64,000 nt of DNA. It comes from Bacillota bacterium (GTDB lineage Bacteria; Bacillota; Clostridia; Oscillospirales; Ruminococcaceae). Position numbers and translations under genes: made by a program. Positions 7,986-16,133 of this stretch are shown piece by piece; the stretch's first letter is position 1, and every line of letters begins with the position of its first letter. The stretch spans positions 59,273 to 123,272 of the forward strand of contig JAEWPV010000001.1 in NCBI GenBank assembly GCA_023460535.1. The letters run 5' to 3'. The notes under the pieces were generated by a model. That model was not told the DNA's origin and ran no database searches. It saw only the letters and a list, made by a program, of their open reading frames with translations.

Positions 7986-8480
7986 TTAAAGCAGCTTTTC
8001 AAGCGCGATTAAGTCCAGATAGCGGTCAAACTTCCAACCAACCTCCTTATAATGCGCACACCGATGGTATCCGCTCCGTTCAAACAAGGAAAGGCTTGGT
8101 TCGTTTTCACCGCATACAGTTGCGATGAGTGCATGAAAGCCGATTTGCCGCGCGATATCCTCAATAAAACCAAGGGCATACCGTCCTAGCCCTTTTCTTG
8201 TAAAGTCCGGTGAGAGATAGATGGTCACCTCTGCGGTGGAGTTATAGGCTTCGCGAGCCTTATGCTGCGTTAGCAATACATAGCCTGCAAAACAGTCGTG
8301 ATGAAAAATGGCATAGGACTTATACCGTTTGCTTTCAAAAAGAACCAAACTGCGCATTTCGTCAATCGAAAGCGGATGAGCATGAAAAGTCGCGGTTGAA
8401 TTTAGTACATAGTGGTTGTAAATAGTTAAAATTGAGGGAAGGTGCTGTTCGGTTACCGGTAGCATTGATGGTGTTGTCAT
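7986..8480 (-). CDS. GNAT acetyltransferase, phosphinothricin-acetyltransferase-like
   Basis: 164 aa from ATG 8480 (AAGGAAGA about 7 nt upstream); a longer frame to 8558 lacks a ribosome site. The N-terminus [20 protein letters not shown] is the pattern of the Bar/Pat/MnaT branch of GNAT enzymes (IYNxxVxxSTATF), followed by [16 protein letters not shown], the acetyl-CoA pyrophosphate loop (consensus Q/R-x-x-G-x-G/A, here RKGLGR). Such enzymes N-acetylate amino-acid-like substrates such as methionine sulfoximine. Probably monocistronic; its 3' end is about 30 bp from the Rex-like operator. Substrate unproven. Confidence 0.8.
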   Translation of the reverse strand: MTTPSMLPVTEQHLPSILTIYNHYVLNSTATFHAHPLSIDEMRSLVLFESKRYKSYAIFHHDCFAGYVLLTQHKAREAYNSTAEVTIYLSPDFTRKGLGRYALGFIEDIARQIGFHALIATVCGENEPSLSLFERSGYHRCAHYKEVGWKFDRYLDLIALEKLL

Positions 8481-8624
8481 TGCAAGTTCTTCCTTTACCT
8501 CGTCTAATATATAATATTTGCTTGTTGATATACTATCACCGCCACACGCAGCATTCAACTGTTTTGTTCATGATTTGTTGGAGAAAATATGTTCTTTTTC
8601 GACGTTGTTTTATGTATATGGCTC

Positions 8625-8653
8625 TTGTGAATCCGAGTAATCCTTGCTATAAT
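8625..8653 (+). promoter_or_regulatory. Probable promoter of tepA-ylzJ
   Basis: TTGTGA (8625-8630), 17-nt spacer, TATAAT (8648-8653), about 125 bp upstream of the tepA GTG start. Perfect -10, moderate -35. It lies inside a frame that would extend tepA upstream, which also argues against that extension. Confidence 0.6.
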
Positions 8654-8779
8654 AAGCACGTACCTTGCCATATTCCTTTCCATAAGTCGGGGAGCAGATT
8701 TGATTTACGAATACAACCGCGCCACAATGGAAACACTACTGCGTATACCATGCGAAAAGAATGGTACGGAGGTAGTGCA

Positions 8780-9544
8780 GTGAGCAAAAATAAGCAGGAC
8801 GATTCCCCGCAGAACGACCAGGAACAACAGGTAACTGCAGGACCGGAGCAAACAGATCAGATAGAGCAAACAGGCTCGGTTACGCAGCGCAAAGGCGAGC
8901 ACACCATACACTGCCTGACCATTGTGGGACAGGTTGAAGGACATTATATCCTGCCGCCGCAGAACAAAACCACTAAGTACGAACATGTTATACCTCAGCT
9001 TGTGGCAATCGAAGAGGACCCGGAAATTGAAGGGCTGCTCATTATCTTAAATACCGTAGGCGGAGATGTAGAAGCAGGACTAGCCATTGCTGAGTTGATT
9101 GCTGGCATGAAAAAGCCGTCGGTCTCCATTGTGCTTGGCGGCGGGCATTCCATCGGCGTTCCCCTTGCCGTATGCGCCAAGCGTTCTTTTATCGTACCGA
9201 GTGCTAGCATGACGATTCATCCCATACGGCTTAGCGGGCTGGTGCTTGGGGTACCGCAAACCATATCCTACTTTGAAAAAATGCAGGAGCGTATCGTGCG
9301 TTTTGTTTCCGATAATTCATCCGTCAACGCTGACGAATTTCGCGCCTTGATGACCAAAACGGGCGAGCTTGTAATGGACATCGGTACGATCCTTGATGGA
9401 GAAAAGGCGGTGGAAATCGGTTTGATTGGTCAGCTTGGCGGGTTAAGCGATGCAATCGCCTGCCTTTATGAGTTGATCGACTCGGTTGCGGAGGAACACA
9501 AGAAGAACGGAACAAAAAAACCGGGAGGAAGGGTAACGGGCTGA
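8780..9544 (+). CDS. tepA: TepA-like ClpP-fold serine protease (translocation-enhancing)
   Basis: 254 aa from GTG 8780, which has GGAGGT 6 nt upstream; the frame is open to 8432, but that part has no family similarity and carries a promoter. After a Gln/Glu-rich tail (1-40) comes a ClpP/crotonase-type domain: [10 protein letters not shown] (91-100), GGGHSIG with Ser124 in the nucleophile position, and MTIHPIR with His147. This is the TepA/YmfB branch of membrane-associated ClpP-like proteases. In Bacillus it lies next to ylzJ and spoIIIE, exactly as here. It probably degrades signal peptides or membrane-related peptides. Overlaps ylzJ by 1 nt (TGATG). Confidence 0.85.
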   Translation: MSKNKQDDSPQNDQEQQVTAGPEQTDQIEQTGSVTQRKGEHTIHCLTIVGQVEGHYILPPQNKTTKYEHVIPQLVAIEEDPEIEGLLIILNTVGGDVEAGLAIAELIAGMKKPSVSIVLGGGHSIGVPLAVCAKRSFIVPSASMTIHPIRLSGLVLGVPQTISYFEKMQERIVRFVSDNSSVNADEFRALMTKTGELVMDIGTILDGEKAVEIGLIGQLGGLSDAIACLYELIDSVAEEHKKNGTKKPGGRVTG

Positions 9545-9759
9545 TGTTATTATATACAAAAGAACCGTATGAACTAATTTTTGGGGATGCGAAAGCGGAT
9601 AGTTCCAACATACCACAGCTTACCTTGAAACGGGTAAACGGGGTTATGCTGGAAGGCATGGAACAACCTGACGGCTTTCATATCTCCCGACTTTATTCCA
9701 CAAACCCAAAACATTATTTAGACCCGGGCTATGCACCGGGCAATATTATACCAAACTAA
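9544..9759 (+). CDS. YlzJ-like protein
   Basis: 71 aa, start codon overlapping the tepA stop (TGATG), so translationally coupled. The N-terminal MLLYT (then EPYELIFG) and C-terminal YLDPGYAPGNII are the signature ends of the YlzJ family, a small protein of unknown function that follows tepA in many spore-forming Firmicutes. No transmembrane segment and no Cys cluster. The context suggests a partner of TepA, but no activity is known to me. Confidence 0.8.
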   Translation: MLLYTKEPYELIFGDAKADSSNIPQLTLKRVNGVMLEGMEQPDGFHISRLYSTNPKHYLDPGYAPGNIIPN

Positions 9760-9900
9760 ATCATTTTGCCTGTGGTTTAGTCTTTTTACAATCAGAAATA
9801 TTCAGACGTCTGCATAGAATTATCTGATAAGTATGATTATTTAAACACATACGATGATAGCTCCCACGTAAAGTGGGGTACATAAACGGAGGAGACTGCT

Positions 9901-10782
9901 TTGAGTATTCTTAACGCGATTTTACAAGGCATCCTACAGGGGATTACGGAGTTCTTACCGGTGTCCAGCGACGGGCATCTTACGCTGTACCAACACTTTA
10001 CCAAAACCTCCGGTGAAGGGGCGATGCTGTTTACGCTTATGTTGCATATGGGAACGCTGATTGCTGTATTTGCCGCCTATTATCAACTAATCTTTGAACT
10101 GATTATGGAGTTCTTTCGCATGGTGGCGGACATTTTTCGGGGCCAGTTTTCGTTTAAGAAGCTCAACCCCGAGCGTCGAATGATACTGATGATTCTCGTG
10201 TCGCTGCTCCCGCTTGCGGCGTTCTATTTTGTTAAGGACTTTTTCACGGCTTTAGCCGAGGATCCTGATATTATTGTCGAAGGCGTGCTGTTTCTATTTA
10301 CCGGCATCATGTTATTTTTGGCAGACCACTGCTTTAAAGGAAACAAGACGGCGAAGAACATGCGTTACCCGGATGCACTGCTAATCGGTACGTTTCAGGG
10401 GTTTGCGGCGCTTCCGGCAATATCCCGTTCAGGCTCTACGATTTCGATTGCTCTACTTCGCGGATACTCTAGGGAATATGCGGTCGCGTTCTCATTTATC
10501 ATGGGAATACCTGCCATTATCGGCGCAAACTTATCCGAGGTTGGTGCTGCCATGCGCCAAAATGCGGAGATTGACTGGCTTCCGGTTTTAATTGGCGTGC
10601 TGGTTGCAGCCGTCGTCGGCTTTTTTGCGATAAAACTGATTGCTTGGATGGTTAAAACCGATAAATTGATGGTATTTTCATACTATACCCTTACCCTCGG
10701 CGTGCTGGTTATCGCTATAGGGGTTTTCGAAAGAATAGTGGACATGAATTTCACTGATTACATCGTATCGTTAATCGGCTGA
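9901..10782 (+). CDS. uppP: Undecaprenyl-diphosphate phosphatase UppP/BacA
   Basis: 293 aa, TTG start with GGAGGAG 7 nt upstream. Integral membrane protein with about eight hydrophobic segments. The two catalytic inverted-repeat motifs are present: EFLPVSSDGH (17-26) and LPAISRSGS (171-179). Both differ slightly from the common ones (SSSGH or SSTGH; PGxSRSG). It recycles undecaprenyl diphosphate to the monophosphate carrier for peptidoglycan synthesis and can give bacitracin tolerance. A 141-nt leader separates it from ylzJ, and ftsK follows after 48 nt. It complements uppS, found at 27.5 kb. Confidence 0.92.
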   Translation: MSILNAILQGILQGITEFLPVSSDGHLTLYQHFTKTSGEGAMLFTLMLHMGTLIAVFAAYYQLIFELIMEFFRMVADIFRGQFSFKKLNPERRMILMILVSLLPLAAFYFVKDFFTALAEDPDIIVEGVLFLFTGIMLFLADHCFKGNKTAKNMRYPDALLIGTFQGFAALPAISRSGSTISIALLRGYSREYAVAFSFIMGIPAIIGANLSEVGAAMRQNAEIDWLPVLIGVLVAAVVGFFAIKLIAWMVKTDKLMVFSYYTLTLGVLVIAIGVFERIVDMNFTDYIVSLIG

Positions 10783-10830
10783 CGCACGACCTAACAGCCC
10801 CAATGTGCATATAGAACGGATGATTAAGTG

Positions 10831-13314
10831 ATGGCTCAAAGAAAGTCTTCTGCCGCTACGGCAAAGCGATCTGCCCCGCCCAAAAGAGCAAATACTAAGC
10901 GGGCGTCTTCAGCAAAACAAACACCTGCGCAGGAACGTGAAAGTAAGCGCGCCTATGCCAGTCGCCAAATGACGGCGGTGATTACATTTGCGCTGGGTGT
11001 GTTTTTTTGCGCGCTTGTGTTTGTTCAGGGCGCTAATCTTTGGACTGTTCTGCATAGTTTTATGTTCGGGCTGTTTGGTAATGTAGCGTACGCGGTGCCG
11101 TTTTTAACCATGCTGCTTGCGGTACTGATGGCGGTGGATGGTCGGGCGTTTTCTCCGGCCGCTAAGTGTTGGCAGGCGTTGTTACTCACCGTGATGATCT
11201 GCGGAGCGGTACATATCTTTTCATCAGCAGACGCGCCTGTTGGAGACACCTTCTTCAAGCAGGTGGCTTCTTTATACACAGACGGAGCGGCACATCAAGG
11301 CGGCGGATTGTTTGGAGGAGTATTCGGATGGACTCTTTTTGAGCTGTTCGGCAAAAAGAGTGCCGGAATAACCATTGTACTGCTTATTGTTATGTTTTTA
11401 ATGATACTGACGGGGATTACACTGGTGGATATCTACCGTTCGGTTGCGGCACCCGTTAAAAAGCTGGGCAACGCGTACCAGGAACGCATGGAGGAGAAAT
11501 CCAGCAAGCCGCGTTTTAATATCGACATTCCGTTGGATGAAGACGAGATGCCAGAACACCCCATAACAGCAGGGCAGGTGATTTGGTCCAACGCGATGAC
11601 GGAAAAGGAACGTAAGGCAGCGCAAAAACAGAAGCTTAAAGAAGAAAAGCAGAAAAACAAGAACACAATCGCGGAGATTAAAACCACAGCGCAATCCGAC
11701 GAACCGGTGAAACCGGAAATTGTTGTTCTCCCGCCCCAGCGCATGGATCGGCAAGAGGTTGCCAACGAGACAATGGCGTTTGAAAAGGATGTTGCCAAAA
11801 CGGCATCTGCTCCGATACGCCCTTCGGAGGAAGGCTATACATACCCGCCAATCAGCCTGCTTGAACAAGGTAAGCCGATTGACATCGCCAACATGAGCGA
11901 AGAGCTGACGCAAAACGCTGAGCTGCTGGTGGATACATTGAAGAGCTTTGGCGTTGTCACCAAGGTGCTTGCCATCTCTAGGGGTCCTTCTGTTACCCGA
12001 TATGAGCTGCAACCCTCCGCCGGTGTGAAAATTGCGAAGATAACAAGCCTTGCGGATGACATTGCACTCAATCTGGCAAGTGCCGGTGTGCGCATCGAAG
12101 CGCCCATCCCCAACAAACCGGCTGTTGGTATTGAGGTTCCAAACCGCGAAGTAAGTGTTGTAAAGCTGCGCAATATCATCGACTCAAACGATTTTGTGGG
12201 GGTTAAAAGCAGATTGTCCGTCGCTTTGGGCCAGGATATATCGGGCGAAAAGGTGATTGGTGACCTGGCCAAAATGCCGCATGTACTGGTTGCGGGCGCG
12301 ACCGGCTCGGGTAAATCGGTGTGCATTAACTCGATGATTATCAGCCTTTTGTATAAATCCACGCCAGATGAGGTGCGCTTTTTAATGGTCGACCCCAAGG
12401 TGGTGGAGCTTGGCATCTATAACGGCATCCCCCATCTTCTGGTACCGGTGGTAACCGACCCGCGCAAGGCAGCAGGCGCACTGGGCTGGGCAGTAACCGA
12501 GATGCTGAACCGCTACAAGCTGTTTGCCGATAACCAGGTAAGAGACTTAGTTGGCTACAATGAGCTTGCATCTATCAACGACGAGATTAAGCCGTTACCA
12601 CAGATTGTTATCATCATCGATGAGCTTGCGGATCTGATGATGGCGGCACCCAACGAGGTGGAGGACGCAATTTGCCGTTTGGCGCAGATGGCACGCGCGG
12701 CGGGTATGCACCTTGTTATCGCCACACAACGCCCGTCGGTGGATGTTATTACCGGTGTCATTAAGGCAAATATACCAAGCCGAATCGCGTTTGCGGTATC
12801 CTCGCAGGTGGATTCCCGTACTATTCTTGATATGGGTGGTGCGGAAAAGCTGCTGGGTCGGGGCGATATGCTGTATTCTCCGGTTGGAAGCTCAAAACCA
12901 ATTCGCGTACAGGGCTGCTTTGTAAATGAAAAAGAGATTGAACGTGTCGTTTCATATATCAAAAACGGTTCTAATGCCGATTACGATGATGATATATTGG
13001 ACGAGATTGAAAAACAGGCGGCAAAAGAAAAAGGCTCTTCGGTTGATAGCAACGGAGAAGAGGCGGCCGACGAGCTGCTGCCGAAGGCGATTGAATGCGT
13101 TGTGGAAGCAGGGCAGGCATCTACATCGTTACTGCAACGCCGCTTAAAACTGGGCTACGCACGTGCGGCGCGAATCATTGATGAGATGGAACAACGCGGA
13201 ATTGTAGGGCTCTTTGAAGGAAGCAAGCCGCGCCCTGTTTTGATAACACGACAGCAGTGGATAGAGATGACGATGCGTGAGGACGCACCGGCAGCTCAGG
13301 AAGCAATAAAATGA
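10831..13314 (+). CDS. ftsK: DNA translocase FtsK/SpoIIIE
   Basis: 827 aa from ATG 10831; GTG 10828 is an alternative, and the weak GGA upstream does not decide. A Lys/Ala/Ser-rich cytoplasmic start (1-45) is followed by four hydrophobic helices (about 47-210), a charged linker with a KQKLKEEKQKNKN run, the RecA-like motor with Walker A GATGSGKS (about 490) and Walker B VIIIDELADLMM, and a C-terminal gamma winged helix (GQASTSLLQRRLKLGYARAA), which reads KOPS/SRS-type DNA sequences. It pumps chromosomes through the division or sporulation septum. Placement after tepA-ylzJ is the spoIIIE context of spore formers. Confidence 0.95.
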   Translation: MAQRKSSAATAKRSAPPKRANTKRASSAKQTPAQERESKRAYASRQMTAVITFALGVFFCALVFVQGANLWTVLHSFMFGLFGNVAYAVPFLTMLLAVLMAVDGRAFSPAAKCWQALLLTVMICGAVHIFSSADAPVGDTFFKQVASLYTDGAAHQGGGLFGGVFGWTLFELFGKKSAGITIVLLIVMFLMILTGITLVDIYRSVAAPVKKLGNAYQERMEEKSSKPRFNIDIPLDEDEMPEHPITAGQVIWSNAMTEKERKAAQKQKLKEEKQKNKNTIAEIKTTAQSDEPVKPEIVVLPPQRMDRQEVANETMAFEKDVAKTASAPIRPSEEGYTYPPISLLEQGKPIDIANMSEELTQNAELLVDTLKSFGVVTKVLAISRGPSVTRYELQPSAGVKIAKITSLADDIALNLASAGVRIEAPIPNKPAVGIEVPNREVSVVKLRNIIDSNDFVGVKSRLSVALGQDISGEKVIGDLAKMPHVLVAGATGSGKSVCINSMIISLLYKSTPDEVRFLMVDPKVVELGIYNGIPHLLVPVVTDPRKAAGALGWAVTEMLNRYKLFADNQVRDLVGYNELASINDEIKPLPQIVIIIDELADLMMAAPNEVEDAICRLAQMARAAGMHLVIATQRPSVDVITGVIKANIPSRIAFAVSSQVDSRTILDMGGAEKLLGRGDMLYSPVGSSKPIRVQGCFVNEKEIERVVSYIKNGSNADYDDDILDEIEKQAAKEKGSSVDSNGEEAADELLPKAIECVVEAGQASTSLLQRRLKLGYARAARIIDEMEQRGIVGLFEGSKPRPVLITRQQWIEMTMREDAPAAQEAIK

Positions 13315-13335
13315 TTTGATTAAGGGGGGGTCTCT

Positions 13336-14364
13336 TTGCCAAAAAGAACATCTAGCGAGCAACTATTGAGTTCAATCATGAAGAGCAAGGCGGCAATCCC
13401 CGTTACAATTCTTTTGGTTTTGCTTGCAGCGTTGCTTACACTTTCAAGCTTGTCAGCACTTCCGTTTGCGTTTCCCACATGGGGGGACGCTTATGAGCTG
13501 ATTACAGGCGAGCCGATGCAAGCAACCCCGGTTGTTGCTCCCGCCGAAATCCCGTCTCAGGTGCAACAGGAAAACCCGCCCCCGGCTATGCTCGGCGGAG
13601 AACAGATGTCGGTATACATCATCGATGTTGGTCAGGGAAGTGCAACGCTTTTGACAACAGGGAGTCAATCCATCCTGATTGACGCAGGAGAAAATGGAAA
13701 AGGTCAGACGGTACTTGATGTGCTTTCGGCCCTTGGTATTACCCATCTGGATTACATGATTGGAACTCATCCGCATTCCGATCACATTGGTGGCATGGAT
13801 GAAGTGTTAAAGAATATAACTGTCGATACCGTTATCATGCCGAAGATTCCGGACAAAATCGTGCCTACTACAAAAACCTATGAGGATGTTCTTGCTGTTT
13901 TGCTGGAAAAGAACATTAAAACAATTGCGGCTACACCCGGTAAAAGCTATGCGGTTGGTGCTATGAAGCTTGATATCTTTGGTCCGGTCGATGAGTTTGA
14001 CAACTTGAATAACATCTCTGTAATAAGCAAAATTACGTTTGGAAATGTGCGTGTACTAATATCCGGCGACGCGGAGAAAGCGGCAGAGCGTGCAGTGCTA
14101 AAGGCGGGATACAACCTTGCCGCAGAGCTTTACGTTGTCGGACATCACGGTAGCACGACCTCTTCCGGCAAGGGCTTTCTTGACGCGATAAAGCCCCAGT
14201 ACGGCGCAATCTCCTGCGGTCTTGACAACGATTACGGTCATCCCCATACCGAGACGTTGCAGGCACTGGATGATCGTGGCATAACGGTACATAGAACCGA
14301 TTTAAGCGGCATGATTACATATACGACAGACGGTACCAACATTACCGTAAAGACCGAAAGGTGA
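13336..14364 (+). CDS. ComEC-like metallo-beta-lactamase-fold protein, membrane-anchored or secreted
   Basis: 342 aa, TTG start with AGGGGGGG upstream. One N-terminal hydrophobic helix (about 19-45), then a Pro-rich linker and an MBL domain of the ComEC C-terminal type: VYIIDVGQGSATLL, DAGENGKG, GTHPHSDHIGGMDEV (about 143-157, with the metal motif HPHSDH), ISGDAE and VGHHGS, then GHPHTET. The catalytic His/Asp set is complete, so it is probably an extracytoplasmic nuclease or phosphodiesterase. It lacks the ComEC membrane channel. Coupled by 4 nt to a DUF3006 gene, the usual partner of such stand-alone MBL proteins. 21 nt after ftsK. Confidence 0.85.
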   Translation: MPKRTSSEQLLSSIMKSKAAIPVTILLVLLAALLTLSSLSALPFAFPTWGDAYELITGEPMQATPVVAPAEIPSQVQQENPPPAMLGGEQMSVYIIDVGQGSATLLTTGSQSILIDAGENGKGQTVLDVLSALGITHLDYMIGTHPHSDHIGGMDEVLKNITVDTVIMPKIPDKIVPTTKTYEDVLAVLLEKNIKTIAATPGKSYAVGAMKLDIFGPVDEFDNLNNISVISKITFGNVRVLISGDAEKAAERAVLKAGYNLAAELYVVGHHGSTTSSGKGFLDAIKPQYGAISCGLDNDYGHPHTETLQALDDRGITVHRTDLSGMITYTTDGTNITVKTER

Positions 14365-14369
14365 ACGCG

Positions 14370-14606
14370 ATGAGTACGGAATATCGACTTGTCAGTGTCG
14401 ACCGGATTACTGACGATGTTGTACTATGCGAGGATGATACTCGTCAGCCATATAAGTTGTTGCGCAAACAACTTTCCGTCGCAGTAAGGGAAGGGGACTG
14501 CCTTCGACTGTACAAAGACGGACGGATTGAGGTTGACGCCGAGCAAACTGAAATCCGAAGGAAACGCATTCGGATGCTGCAAAATCGGCTATTTGGTGAA
14601 GAATAG
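14370..14606 (+). CDS. DUF3006 protein
   Basis: 78 aa from ATG 14370 (GAAAGG about 9 nt upstream); GTG 14361 overlaps the previous stop and is an alternative. The small beta-barrel pattern YRLVSVDRITDDVVLCEDD ... VREGDCLRLYKDGRIEVD followed by a basic/acidic helix fits DUF3006. The family is commonly encoded next to ComEC-like MBL proteins and is thought to be functionally linked to them, but its role is unknown. Followed by a strong terminator, so it ends the transcription unit that began at or before ftsK. Confidence 0.75.
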   Translation: MSTEYRLVSVDRITDDVVLCEDDTRQPYKLLRKQLSVAVREGDCLRLYKDGRIEVDAEQTEIRRKRIRMLQNRLFGEE

Positions 14607-14642
14607 GCAATAATATTGCTACCGACATTGGTTCGGATACTC

Positions 14643-14675
14643 AAAGCCCGCCGTATTTTGGGGCGGGCTTTTTCG
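14643..14675 (+). terminator. Intrinsic terminator after DUF3006
   Basis: Perfect 10-bp stem AAAGCCCGCC (14643-14652) / GGCGGGCTTT (14662-14671), with a 9-nt loop and a continuing T tract. Confidence 0.9.
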
Positions 14676-14713
14676 CGCACAATCAGCATGTACAAAGACA
14701 TAGGGAGAAGAAA

Positions 14714-15433
14714 ATGGCAAGAATAATTAAAACAGGTATAGGAAATACGGTGAGAAATCATTATCGACTTTGTGCGGTACGCATCGGTCTTTATATTCTG
14801 TCTGCGTTCTTGGGTGCTTCTCTCGTGTACTTTACATATGGAATCAGCCTGATTCTATTATTGCCGCTAATTTTGATAAAAAAGGAGCGGACAAATATGC
14901 TCATTCTAAAACACGGAAGTGAAGGCGAGATTGCCACAACAAAGGCATTAAGACGGTTGCCCTCTTGGTACTATGTTTGCCCTGATGTTGTAATCACAAA
15001 CGGTAGTCACAAGGCTCAGCTGGATCATGTTGTTGTAGGACCAAACGGTGTTTTTGTTGTTGAAACAAAAAATCATATGGGCGTAATCAAAGGAGACGAC
15101 AACGACCATGCTGTTTTGCAAAAAAAGAAGACTTCTTCTGGTTCCCATTATGCGCGCAGGTTTTACAGCCCCATGAGACAGGTTAACACACATACCCGTG
15201 TGCTTCATCGGTTACTGGAGCAAAACGGCTTCCCGATTGATGTGAAAGGAATCGTCTTCTTCTCTCACCCCAAAGCAAAGGTTCGTGTTTTCAGCGAGGA
15301 TGTTCCTGTGTTTTCTGCAAGAAGGGGTGGAAAACGCAAGATGCTTCGATACATAAAGCGCACCGGATGTGAAGAACGGTTTTCAAAGCACGAGTGCAAA
15401 ATAATCGCGCAGTTAATTGCAAATCATAGATAG
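14714..15433 (+). CDS. NERD-domain membrane protein
   Basis: 239 aa, ATG with GGGAGAAG upstream. An N-terminal hydrophobic segment (about 24-55) is followed by a NERD (nuclease-related) domain: GSEGEIATTKALRRLP, then YYVCPDVVI ... AQLDHVVVGPNGVFVVETKN, which holds the D ... E-x-K residues of the restriction-endonuclease-like fold. The C-terminal half includes RRFYSPMRQVNTH and a basic tail, common in NERD proteins. Function unknown; nuclease activity is a prediction. The catalytic-like residues are intact. Apparently monocistronic: a terminator lies upstream and a new promoter overlaps its 3' end. Confidence 0.8.
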   Translation: MARIIKTGIGNTVRNHYRLCAVRIGLYILSAFLGASLVYFTYGISLILLLPLILIKKERTNMLILKHGSEGEIATTKALRRLPSWYYVCPDVVITNGSHKAQLDHVVVGPNGVFVVETKNHMGVIKGDDNDHAVLQKKKTSSGSHYARRFYSPMRQVNTHTRVLHRLLEQNGFPIDVKGIVFFSHPKAKVRVFSEDVPVFSARRGGKRKMLRYIKRTGCEERFSKHECKIIAQLIANHR

Positions 15434-15445
15434 TGTTGGTATAAT
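15417..15445 (+). promoter_or_regulatory. Promoter of the NAD-salvage pair
   Basis: TTGCAA (15417-15422), 17-nt spacer, TATAAT (15440-15445), 33 bp before the nicotinamidase-like start and overlapping the last codons of the NERD gene. Confidence 0.7.
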
Positions 15446-15477
15446 TACTATCATCGTAAAGTGATGGGAGTAGTATT

Positions 15478-16128
15478 ATGCCTAAACAGTGTATAGAATC
15501 GCTAGAAGATATGTACAAAAGGATTGACTGCCTGCCCACTGCTGAATTATTGTCCTTTATCCCGTCCGAAACCTTGGCTATCAGCGTCGATTTAAATAAT
15601 GGCTTTGCAAAAAAGGGCACGCTGTATTCTGATAGGGTGAAGGCACTTATTCCCGCAACAGCTCGGTTTGCGGAGGAATGCGTACGGCGTGGGATACGTT
15701 TGATTGCCCTTACAGACAATCATGATGAGCACTCGCCAGAGTTTTCCGAATTCCCTGTGCATTGTCTTGACGGGACAGACGAGCCATTGATAGTGGAAGA
15801 GATAAGGGCGTATGTGGATTGCGTTATCCCCAAGAACTCTACCAACGGGTTTTACCGACTGATGGAACAGGGGCTTGTTGCTCCGTATCGGAACTTTATT
15901 ATCACCGGCTGCTGTACAGATATCTGTGTCTTTCAGCTTGCTACAGCGATTAAAACATGGTTTAATGAGCAAAACGCGAACTGCAGAGTCGTTGTACCCG
16001 TCTCGATGGTGGATACCTACGACGCACCAGCCCATGACGCTGAACTGTTGAACACGGTCTTTTTATGCTGTATGCTTAATAGCGGAATAGAAGTGGTTCA
16101 CGATATATCATTACAACAAGGGAAGTAG
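15478..16128 (+). CDS. Nicotinamidase-like isochorismatase-family hydrolase
   Basis: 216 aa, ATG with GGGAG upstream. Isochorismatase-fold cysteine hydrolase with the full triad: Asp39 (SVDLNNGF), Lys119 (IPKNSTNGF) and Cys150 (GCCTDICVF). The cis-peptide region before the Cys is typical. The next gene, five bases downstream, is nicotinate phosphoribosyltransferase, so the most likely reaction is nicotinamide to nicotinate plus ammonia. Length and spacing fit nicotinamidases, although the metal-binding D-x-H of PncA is less clear (LTDNHDEHS holds a plausible set). Alternative: another cysteine amidase. Confidence 0.85.
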   Translation: MPKQCIESLEDMYKRIDCLPTAELLSFIPSETLAISVDLNNGFAKKGTLYSDRVKALIPATARFAEECVRRGIRLIALTDNHDEHSPEFSEFPVHCLDGTDEPLIVEEIRAYVDCVIPKNSTNGFYRLMEQGLVAPYRNFIITGCCTDICVFQLATAIKTWFNEQNANCRVVVPVSMVDTYDAPAHDAELLNTVFLCCMLNSGIEVVHDISLQQGK

Positions 16129-16133
16129 TATAA

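Noticed and set aside
8432..8779. Upstream extension of tepA
   Set aside because: The extension overlaps the GNAT gene start and a promoter, lacks family sequence, and the GTG at 8780 has an ideal ribosome site.
11398..12962. Several minus-strand frames of 120-204 codons inside ftsK
   Set aside because: Mirror frames caused by codon bias in the translocase gene.
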